A DNA stretch of 64,000 nucleotides, taken from assembly GCF_023343835.1 (NCBI RefSeq), contig NC_064439.1, positions 25,794,933-25,858,932 of the forward strand. Direction: 5' to 3'. This DNA is from Lagopus muta. Lineage: Eukaryota > Chordata > Aves > Galliformes > Phasianidae. The notes beneath the pieces are model-generated. The model did no database searches. It worked only from the letters and a program-made list of their open reading frames with translations, and was not told where the DNA came from. Both the position numbers and the translations under genes were made by a program. Below, one piece after another: positions 37,188 to 47,297 of this stretch (its first letter is position 1; each line of letters starts with the position of its first letter).

Positions 37188-40100
37188 CTTCTAAAGAAAC
37201 AAATCAGGACAGCAGGATTTTTTGCTCCCTGTCCCTCCTTCTCCTTTTGGATCAGAGGGAAAGAAGCATGACTTTGAAAGCGATAGGTCTTTTAAATCTA
37301 CTTTCTGGTATACTGTTTCATGACTGGAATTTGGAAGAGAGATAAAGGTCATTTGAGGGACAACACAAAAGACTGCGTAATGTGGATTACAAGAATCTTT
37401 TTTTTTGCTTTAGAGTCACCTTAAGTCACAGAATACAAATAGTGAGAATTCAGACAGGTATGGTTTTATTACATGCAACAGCAAAGGACGTACTGAATCA
37501 CTAAAGCCAAGGTTACACAGCCATTTTAATCCACAATAAGCTACTCAAAGAGACAGTTTCATCCATCCTTTGGATATGCATGTGCCAGCACAAGTTTACA
37601 TTAGGCTGTATAAAAGAGACTAAAAGGTTTCATCTGGATCAACTCCAGCTCATTGCTAATGCTGCTAGTACACAATGTACAACACTACTGGCGTAAAGGA
37701 TGTGATTGTTAAAATAATCCAGGAGAAGGAAATGGGAGGGGGGCAGTGGGGCTCTGCCTTCTCACTGAAATTCAAGACTGAAATTCAGTGTATGTTCCAC
37801 CAGCATATGTCCCACCAGATCTAACGTGAACTGCTACAGAGACGGGAATGTGCATTGGATATACTGGTCTTGGACTCGCAGAACGTCTTCATAGGGTAGC
37901 TTTCTGTCATGTAAAAATGTAATCTGACTCACTGTGTGCTTGGGTAATTATAAATTTGATACCGGTACTGAGATTAGAAGATGGCAGGTTTCATGTGAAA
38001 CTGCACACTGCTATGAATGTGATTAGGGAGACATCGTTATGGTTGGATATTGTGTAGTTCTGTAATTCTCACAGTGTGTACTTACTCTGTGTAAGCATAG
38101 AAATTAATGTTGCTATTGGATGATATTTAGCATACTTTTTTTTTTTTTTTCATGGAAGATGGAGTAGAATCTTTTAACTAGAAGCCTTGCTCATGTTTGG
38201 AACTGGATAGTTGAAGTCTTGAGGATTTACTTAATATGCTCACCCCCAACTCAATACCACCAAAACCACCAAAGCTGTACATTTGCCTAATGCCAAGCTA
38301 TGTTTTGAATAATGTACAATTAAAACAAAAACAAAAACAAAAAAACACCAAAAAATGAAACAAAAAACCACCTCTGTGTTTTGCAGATGGAACAGGTCAA
38401 CACTAAATATCTGGCTCCACAATAAAGCAGTATAGAAGGAAATCTGCTTCTTCTGCAGAACTTCATCTGCAGGATTTCATAGTCCTTGAAATGTACTTGA
38501 AATTGACCCATTAATATTAAATTAGCTCCTATTATTTCTCAAATGTTTTTCCATTGAAATATTCATTTCAGAGTAGTATATAAAACAATTACACAGAGAC
38601 TTCTGAAGACCCAGCTGTAATGGGCTGTTCTTGGGGGCTCTGCCATCTAACAGGAAAGAAGAATCTCTTTCCAAAACATGCAAAATCTGTTCACCTTTCC
38701 ACATCTGTTTCTAGGAAGTTGTGCTTCTTGCCACACAGCTGATGGTCACTGGCTGTATGACTGACCTTCACTGTGGCCTATTTTCTCCCCAGCTACAGAA
38801 CGAGATAAGATCTATCAGCTCTTGCTGCACTTCCCATGCAAGGTGCCAGTATTTTTGCCATATGCTGACAGTACCTTAACAAAGAAATGTCTTAGAGACT
38901 TTTTCTTTTATAAAACACAAAGAAAACTTTACAAATGTCATGATGAAGTGATATTTTAGCATAACTGAATGGCTTTTCTTTTGTAATAAACCGGATCTTA
39001 AATCAGCTTGAATTCTCAAAAACATATTTTTCAAGAAAAACTTCCATAATTTGACAAAAATAGATTATTTCCTATAAATTCTGTGATGATAAAAGATGTT
39101 TTCTGTATTTTTGTCTCACATTCTGCTAATCAGTGAAATAATTAATATTAGAGAAAGAAGTAAATGGATTCCTAAATGTCACAATTACATTTAACAGAGG
39201 ACATTAAAAGCAGTTATTTCCTTTCTTTATTGCATACTGGTTTTTATTATTTCATTATAATTTTTTATACAAATCCAAACCAGGCCAGCTCAGCTTCTTT
39301 TGTTTACAGATAATAACTAAATAGAATTAAAAAGGAAACTACAGAACCCCCTTCAGGAGAATTTATAGCAATTCATAAAGATTTTTGTCAGTGCAGCTGA
39401 AGAATCCTTTGTCCTCGGTGAGACTAAAACAGGATTGTATTGGAAAAGCTTTATGTGAGAAGGGTCATTGACATGTGCAATCAAAGCAATTATTCTTCAA
39501 AAATTAATTAACTTTTTTTCTAAATCCAAGCCCTTAGAATATTTCCCATTAGTAATAGCAGGTCTGTGCTTTTTATGTTTGTTATAGCAGATGTTCTTTA
39601 CATCCCAGGTTTTTTCAGAACAACACCACAGTGACATGGTGGATGAAAGACTGGGTCTGCAAAAAGTGTATCAGGCAGTGTCATTGAAAGTCTGAGCCAG
39701 AGCCCTCTGAGGGCACTGGGAATTGTGGCTTATGCTCATATTTTTCATAGTTTGTTAAGAGGGAGTGAATCTCCGTTATTAAAAAAGAATAGAATGACAT
39801 TCTTTATTTGTATTGCATGTAACTTTTTCCCAACAAGAAAAAGATATTGGTGGAATAATCTATCATTGCACATACAGATGCCTGGGTCTGTGACCCCAAG
39901 AGGCTGGCAGGCTCTATAGTGACTACCAGGCAGCAAATCCATTTAGTAAATAGGCTTCTAAGGAGTGCTGGGAAAGTGTAACTGGCTGTGGTGCACCAGA
40001 ATGATAAAGGAAAGAACATTTAGGCAAATGAGAAGGAAATTGAAGACTAAGGTTTGTGTGACAGTATTCTGTAAAGTGATTCCTTGCCCCTCATGGAACC

Positions 40101-41769
40101 ATGGGAAGAGGCAGAAAGACGGACTTTCGTTATCTTGACTGGATGGTACAAGGAGGAAGAATACAGGTCCATTATGAATTGAGGATAATTTCAGTATGAA
40201 GTACTTTATCTGAAATTCAGCTGAATAAGATGTTAGGGAGCTGCAAAAGGGAGTTTGCTGTGTAAGGGAAGGTGAGCCAGGAGCTGATGGTGACAGCAAA
40301 GCAGGGATGACACAGTGCCAGCAGATGTGAAAAGCACACGTGATGGTCAAAAGGGTCAGCCAGATGTCTGATGATTCCAGCCAAGTACATAGCAACAGGC
40401 AGAGAGTCAGTGGTATAAGACCAATGAGGAACAAGATCAGGCACAGGCAGGCAGTCATTGTTCAGACAAGGTCCATGACTAAGAGCTGAGCTTAATGCTG
40501 CTTCAGAGCCAAGGGCTCGCTTTCCAGCAAGGATTCTTCTGAGTGACTCTCACAGCTTTTCTCCGGAGTCTGATCCAAGGTGCAAGGCACCACAACATTG
40601 GTGCTGGGCTTGAGCACGGGTGGCTGAACTCCAGGAAGAGCCTATATGTGCAGGCAGTAACAAGGTGAGTACTGTGTGATGTTTAGTTTGCCACTGTACT
40701 TCTAGAAAGTAATAATTGAGTGTTTAAAACAGAAACAGTGAAAGAAACAAAAATGCACAAGAACATACTGTTATGCAACAACGCTGCTGCTGAAAACGAA
40801 GTCTTATAAGCTCTCTATTTTACTGTACCAGATGGGTGAAAGGATGTAATTATTATGTGTGTTACATAAATGACTTCCCGAAGTGGGAACAACAGACAGG
40901 CACATATATAAGTGCCAGAATACTCAAAAATAAGATGGGGGAACAGGAATGTCCTCCCTTACACACACACACACACACACACAAAAGGCATAACAGACTT
41001 TTGGGAAGAAAACAATCAGTGGAGCACTGTAATATTACTGACATAAAATATACATGCAATAAAATAAATTGTGCCTACTGCAAATTATCAGTGTATTTTC
41101 AAGAAATCAGAATAAAATGAAATGAGCAAATTAACCACCTCTTACTATTTTAAATAATATGAGGAAGCTTATTAATGACACATCTGAGTGGGATAGTTTT
41201 AAGGAAAGAGTCACGTAAACTGCTGGAAAGTACTATACTGGAATTACTGCTTAACACGTGGAAATGATAGTGAAAATGTAAAAGGAAGCTGAAATCACTC
41301 TAGCAAGGTAAAGGAGACTGTTATAAAGATGAAGAAATCCTTCAAGTGACTGGAACTGTATTTAAAACAAGACAATGCAAAGTATGATAAGCTCTAGTAG
41401 AATAAATAAAAATATGATTTATTAGGTGGAATGGAAAAATGTTTCAGGATCCATTAGATGAGAGAACCCAAGTTGTTATTAACTCATATTTCAAAGGCAG
41501 CAAGGAACATGCCAGCATCCATCGGGACAACTGATCGTTCTTGAAAGTGTGTACTTAGATAGGGAAATGAACTCTTCCTGCCAGTGTTCTCCATGAAAAA
41601 AAGATGCTCTTCTCTAGTGCAAGAAGGCTCAGCAGAAAATCTTATCTGAATTTGAAGTTACTGTGGAAGCAGCTACTAATAAAATACTAAGAGAAAAGAT
41701 AAAATACTGATAAGATATTAAGAAACCACCACTACTGCAAAAATTCAAAAATAACTCATGCATGGAACA
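37188..41769. other. Intergenic DNA without a recognised gene
   Basis: Mostly AT-rich, with a somewhat more GC-rich block at about 39,600-40,680. That block holds a 166-codon ATG frame (minus, 39,958-40,458; hydrophobic N-terminus, no family recognised) and, on the plus strand, a consensus-like donor CAAG|GTGAGT at 40,664/40,665. An (AC)11 repeat is at 40,961-40,982. I cannot assign a gene. Confidence 0.4.
40961..40982. repeat. (AC)11 microsatellite
   Basis: Eleven perfect AC units. Confidence 0.95.
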
Positions 41770-43060
41770 GTTGAAATACTTTTATAGGACTGGGCAGTAA
41801 ATAAAATACCAGATGAAATTCAGTCAAGATAAATGCAAAGGAAACGAAATGTGGGGTAGATAAATGTAAAGAAATGGATGATCCTGAGGAAGAGCAATCC
41901 TAACTTCACAAATGAAATGACAGACTCTGAGCCAACCGGTTTTTTTCATTTGAAGAACAGGATCTTAGAATTTTTTTTCACAAAAGTGCTGGTTCAGTGC
42001 TGTGTAGCAGTCAGTGCCCACTCCATATCTCAAAGATAAAAAAAAAAATCGTAAAAATTACTAGGACAAGATAGAGAACAAACCAGAAAATGTCCTTAGA
42101 CAACTGAATAAATGTACAATTTGTCTGCATTTCAGTGCTGTTCTTCCTTTACAGAAAGGATGTACAAGTGCTGATCTGAAAGTAATGCCTTCTATTTCAC
42201 CACGTTGGCCCATGACATCAGATAATGATATTGGTGTTGTGGCAGTAGAGATTGAATCTTCCTGCTGGTATTGCATTACATTTTATTCCTGTGTGATAGA
42301 TGGTAGCAGAGGGGCAGTCTGACAGAATGGCGACTGATGTGGAAGTGTGTATGAAGCAAAGATGTGTCACTGAATTACTCGATGCAGAAAAAATTGCATC
42401 TACTGACATTCATCAACACTTCCTGAATGCTTATGGAGACCAAACAATGGATATGAACACAGTGAGGCAATGGCTACTAAAACTGTGAAACAGTGGGTCA
42501 TCTCCACTGGCACAGGAACTTGTTCTTGGCTGGCAAAAATAATTAGCTAAGCATGGTGCCTATGTTGAAACATAGTGTTTTGTAGCTGATAATTTGTTCT
42601 GTTGGTGTTATTGTGCTCTTTGTATCTATTGTAGTTTCCACAGGCACTACTTCTGGAGTAACCTACGTATTAAGTTTGAAAAAAACTCAAGGAAAACAAG
42701 AATTACCAAAGAAATGAAACAGCTTCCCTGTTGGCAGTGACTGAGGGGCTGGGATTCCTCAGCCTGGAAAAGGGAGGAGCTAACAGATGGAACAGAACAG
42801 CATAAAAGCCAGGTTACAAACATGCAAAATGATACTGTTGCCATACACAGGATGGTAGGTTCATAGGAAATTTTATGGAATTCTGTGCCAAATTATGTCA
42901 TAAAAAAGATTCTTATGAGAAAGATTCTCAGAAGAAAGGTTCATTACAGGCCACTAAGTGGACAACGCACACCTGGATCAAGAAAGTCTCAAAACTGAAA
43001 ATAATTGGAAGTTGGAAAATCAGTAGAAAGTATCATACATACTTATTCTGTACCTGCCTT
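41770..43060 (+). mobile_element. Old CR1-like LINE interrupted by a mariner
   Basis: Left part: CCAGATGAAATTCAGTCAAG, ATAAATGCAAAGG, CAATCCTAACTTCACA and ACAGGATCTTAGAA follow the end of the CR1 reverse-transcriptase region (KCKVMHLG ... NPNFTYAM ... EKDLGV in intact copies). Right part, after the mariner: AAACAGCTTCCCTG, GGGGCTGGGATTCCTCAGCC, TGGAAAAGGG and TTTTATGGAATTCTGTGCCA match the following CR1 segment. Divergence is far higher than at 20,038 or 28,470, so this is an ancient copy. Outer boundaries are approximate. Confidence 0.7.
42163..42669 (+). mobile_element. Internally deleted Galluhop-type mariner with both ends
   Basis: About 507 bp bounded by TA. The left end TACAAGTGCTGATCTGAAAG and the reverse of the right end (TACGTAGGTTACTCCAGAAG) are imperfect inverted repeats. 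Codons 42,330-42,485 encode a mariner-type N-terminal DNA-binding segment: MKQRCVTELLDAEKIASTDI, QHFLNAYGDQTMDMNTVRQW. The frame then meets a stop, and the catalytic DDD core is missing. The sequence resumes near the 3' end (GGCTGGCAAAAATAATTAGC). This is a non-autonomous remnant, compared with a full length of about 1.2 kb (from memory). Confidence 0.88.
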
Positions 43061-44561
43061 TCCCTGTCTTTCTCTGAATCTGAACCAATACAACACCTCT
43101 ATGGTCTAATGCTTTATTATTTATGTATTATTATTAACTATTTTTTTTATTATATAGCTAAATTATATACACTTAGCAGACAAAGAAAATATTGCTTATT
43201 TGATGAGCTTGCTGTCTGAATATCAAATAAAATTATATTAAAATGAAAATTTTAAATAAAAATTCTTACTATTCCTTTTAGCTTTTTTAATAGCTTTTAT
43301 GTCTACAGGCTTCAATCCTGACTCAAAGTTCTACTACATCACATAAATCATAGAGAGAAAAAAAATGTAAAAATGGAAGTACTGAGTAATAAATAAATAA
43401 TAGTAAATAATACTATTCCAAACAGATTTTGGAATGTAAGCACAGGACGAAAAACAGAAAGGGATGGCGATGACAGAACAGTAAAAGTTAACTGTGAGAC
43501 AATAGGAGAGACAGTATCCATTGAACCTTACAACATATTTGGGAAGTGTGGTAGTACAAGGGTGTTTTGAGAGGAAACACAAACTGAGTTTGCAGGTATT
43601 TACGTGGAACACATTCTGAGTACGAAGGATGCCTAGAAAAAAATGGTTGTCTTAAAATGTAACAGAGAACAGGAGGCAATACACTGTACAAAACAAATAT
43701 GTATGTCAAATGTCATCTGCCATAAATAAATGGCAGGCAAAAGAAAGAGTAGTCTGTGAAGTGTATTGAAATCAGACCCAAGTAATTTATGACAGATGCA
43801 GCAGACGAGGGGAAATCACTGGAGGGATAAAATGGAAAAGGAACATGGTAGAAACTGAGAAAAAAAATCATTACAATAGATACGGCAACATCAGAATTGC
43901 ACTTTCAAAAATCAGACAAAGGAATATTGATGTAAATGAGAAGGGAGATGAGCCTAGACATGACTTTTTGCTAAATAAGGAGATAGGAAAGCTGCAGCTA
44001 GATGTGTTTTGCGCTGAATCTTTAAGACGTGCCTTTAGTGGCAGGATCTGCAGTGAGGTCTGTGTTGAGAATAATGTCCTTTGCGTGCACATGAGTGGCA
44101 GGGGTGGTGTCACTGTGACTGCAAAAGGAGATAAGTGACCAGGGAAAAGGAGGAAGGTCTCTGCTTTAGGTTTGTCAAGATTGAGATGACAAAGATTTAC
44201 AAAATGGCATTTTTATTAAGTGAAAATAAGCAGTTGGTGAAGGAGCTGCAGGACTAGGACTCCACACAGAGGCTTGCTGAGGTCTGCATTTCAGCACTGG
44301 GAGTAGAGAGTAGGAGTTGACTGCCTGTGAGCTTCCATTTGAGCATGGGCAACTTACACGAGACCTGGCTGCAGCAGAAATAGACAAATCCATCTTTGCC
44401 AATCCATGGGTTTAACACCTGCATCCCATACCAGCAAGTAAAAGGGAAAGTGGGGCAAAGCTCTATCTAAAAATGAAAGAAGACACACATTGCTCTGTGT
44501 GACAGAGCTAAATGACAGCACTATTTCTAATATTTCTTAATGCTTGCAATCTTAACGCTTC

Positions 44562-44563
44562 AT

Positions 44564-44594
<31 letters not shown>

Positions 44595-44596
44595 TA
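44562..44596. repeat. (TTTA)n microsatellite
   Basis: Eight or more ATTT units in a row. Confidence 0.95.
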
Positions 44597-46046
44597 TTTC
44601 AGAAAGTTTTCTATTGCAAATGTGTATGACCAACTTTTACTTTTCTCAGATCTTTTACAACATGAGAACCATATAATCAACAAAATCCATAATTAATCAA
44701 ATGAGGCTGAGACTGGCTTAAGGAGTGCATGAAATACTGGTGTACATGAGGGGAATATTGCTGGCAGTATTTGACTTACTTTATTCTTTCAAACTCTTAC
44801 TGTTCATAGACTATTGATGCTGGTTTTTCCTCTATTTGTGATTTAAAATAGCAAATATATCTGATTCAGTCTTTTTCTCTTTATATTTTGCCATAAAATA
44901 TGAGATAAAAGAGCAGAGATCACAGAGAGGTGCTTGCTGTAATGGTGCAGTTAAAGAGTGAAAGCTGGAACAATTCGCTTTGGGAAGGTACTTGAAAAGG
45001 TCAGTCTCCCTACTACAGATGGTGATGTTTTGATGGATAAAAAAAGAGTTTGCTGTTTGGATTTAGACAGGTAGGTCATGGCTTTAACTGTCTGCTCACT
45101 GACAGGAAAAAAAAATAGATATAGTTTCTCATAATATTTCACCATTCACAGTTGATGGATGAGTTAAAAACATATCTTTTCTTCAGTTTATTCTCTAGGT
45201 GAGGAAATTTTGCATTATTGTATTTCTTTCTTTGAAAACATGACACTTTCATTAAACTAAAGATGATATTTTAAAGTCAATTTATGTGAATACAATCATA
45301 TTCTCTCCTGATTTGGTATTGTATAACTCCCTCTAAAATTGTCTCTACAGAATCATGACAAAGATTCTTTTTTCTTAGGGCAAAAGTACAGTTAGAAGAT
45401 ATTATTTTCTCTCCTTCTGTAGCAGTTGAAGAGTTGCACTGAAATGGAGATTCAGACACCTGCTTTTGTAGTCGACTGTGCACTGAAGTACGGGCCTGGA
45501 GAGAACCATTAGAATGTGGAGATAATTGAAAGACCTGATGTATTTGACATGACCTGATATACTGAAGAATTTCTAGAAATTTTTTAGATGTTGTGCTAGT
45601 GATGGAGTTGCCATGACATTTTCATAGTGGATGTGCTATTTCAGCTCCTTGTAACTTCGCTCTAAAAATTACCTTTTAAGATAATTTCTTGTGTGTTTAC
45701 AAGAATAGTATTCAAAGGTGCTAAACCGACACCTAAACGCCATCTATTTAATGTGGGCATTTACAGTGCCCAGCTCCCAGCAGTGTGCCATTAACACCTT
45801 ATTTCTTAAATCAGGAAGGCAGCTGCACATTTTCATATACTTGGCTATCTGCTGAGATTGACAAAGGTCAGACATTTCCTCTGAAGGCTTCTTTCATTTG
45901 GAGCATGAACTCTCCTTTCTTTTCCCTTTACGTGAAACAATCCAAATCAACGAAAGGAGGTTAAAATGTCTGAAGGGGTGCTTATCATTCAATAGCTGCT
46001 TTAATAGCCAGAAGCTTCCACAGAATAATATTACAGATTGTTTTTT

Positions 46047-46064
46047 GTTTGTTTGTTTGTTTTT
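46047..46064. repeat. (GTTT)4 microsatellite
   Basis: GTTTGTTTGTTTGTTTTT run. Confidence 0.85.
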
Positions 46065-46533
46065 AAGCTTTTTTCTATGCTATACTTTTTATATACTTAT
46101 AATTATTGAATTAGAAGGACTTGCTGCTAAGTGCTATCTTTGTAGTGCACAGAAGCTTGAGGAAACAGTGAATAAATATTAAGTACTTTACACTTGTATT
46201 TTTATTGATGTGTTGGTTCTTTTTTTTCTGTTGATGAATGAGAATGTGCAGGTAAGAACTGGAATAGTACTAGCATGACAAGCTAGTATTGAATCAAACT
46301 GATTCAAAACCTGGAAGATCTACACTCTCTGATGTACATCTACTTCAACTTTCACATTAAGAGGAATTGAAAGATCTTCCACCACTCTTTCTCCACCTTT
46401 ACCTGTAATCTTTCTGAGTTACCCTGCCAGTTCTGGCTACATTTCCAGTATGAGTCCACAGATGAAGTCCCTCTACTTGTCATATTAGGGTTGAAATTAT
46501 ATGTGAAGTGGGATGGGGATACCAATTAACAGG

Positions 46534-46620
46534 AAATAATAATAATAATAATAATAAAATAATAATAAAATAATAATAAAATAATAATAAAATAACAATA
46601 ACAATAATAATAATAATAAA
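46534..46620. repeat. (AAT)n microsatellite with interruptions
   Basis: About 87 bases of AAT units with AAAAT and AAC interruptions in an ordered pattern (four AATAATAAAAT-type blocks). It lies ~320 bp before the PHF14 CpG island. Confidence 0.93.
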
Positions 46621-46938
46621 ACATTCCAGGTGTGAAAAGCTAAGACGTATGCAACCCCTAAGGAAACAGGAAGGTGATCAGAGTTTTGAAGGGAACACCA
46701 GATTGCCTGGGTAGAGAGTGTATTTGGGTAGGCGTGATAGAACCAGAGTTAGGAATGGTGTATTCAAAGGAGGAAGACTAACCACGTAAACTCTTTGGGT
46801 ACTTAGCACCGCTGTTTAATAAAACAATCTTCCACACGGGGGAACCGAGGGACACCCTAGTGATTTTTGTTGAGATGCTCTTCCCAATCATCAGGATTTC
46901 GAAAGTCACCGTAAACGCGCACAGGACTCTGCCGGTCC

Positions 46939-46966
46939 GGACGGACGGACGGACGGACGGACGGAC
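46939..46966. repeat. (GGAC)7 tract in the PHF14 promoter
   Basis: Seven perfect GGAC units, flanked by GGTCC on the left and C on the right, so the block starts and ends with complementary bases. It lies at the upstream edge of the CpG island. Confidence 0.95.
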
Positions 46967-47149
46967 CACTCGACTCGCACCCAGCCCCGCGGAGCCCCCG
47001 CCCCCCCGACGCGGAGATGAAGCTCCTGGCTGCAACCGGGCGGACTACGGGCAGCACCCGCCTCCTCCTCGCCTTCACCTCGCTACGCGCAGGCGCAGCG
47101 CCTTCGCACATGCGCCGTTGGGTCGGCGACGGGCGGGCGAGGGTCTGCA

Positions 47150-47297
47150 TCCGGGTCGCCGTCGTGCCGCCGCCGTGCCCATTGTCTGGGGAGGGGGTCC
47201 GAGGCTCAGCGGTCCGCGCCCGAGGGGCTGAGGCGGCGCCGCGCTGCCGCCGCCTGGACACGTTCCCAGTCGCCGCCGCTCACCTGCGTAGCCTTTA
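47150..47297 (+). other. PHF14: PHF14 exon 1: 5' UTR plus the first base of the start codon
   Basis: The exon ends GCCTTTA at 47,297, followed by donor GTAAGT. Its last base supplies the A of ATG. The following 384-bp intron ends CTTTCTGCAG at 47,681. The 5' boundary is a guess within the CpG island. No other in-frame ATG lies upstream of the conserved DRSSKRR. Confidence 0.75.

Larger units (their letters stand above)
43061..46900. other. Intergenic DNA upstream of PHF14 without a recognised gene
   Basis: Contains (TTTA)n, (GTTT)n and (AAT)n microsatellites. Open frames of up to ~114 codons (42,875-43,219; 43,845-44,138; 45,898-46,182, plus strand) show no recognised family and partly overlap repeat remnants. 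Confidence 0.45.

Noticed and set aside
46857..47261. 134-codon minus-strand frame antisense to PHF14 exon 1
   Set aside because: It has CpG-island composition, includes translation of the (GGAC)7 array and shows no family signal.
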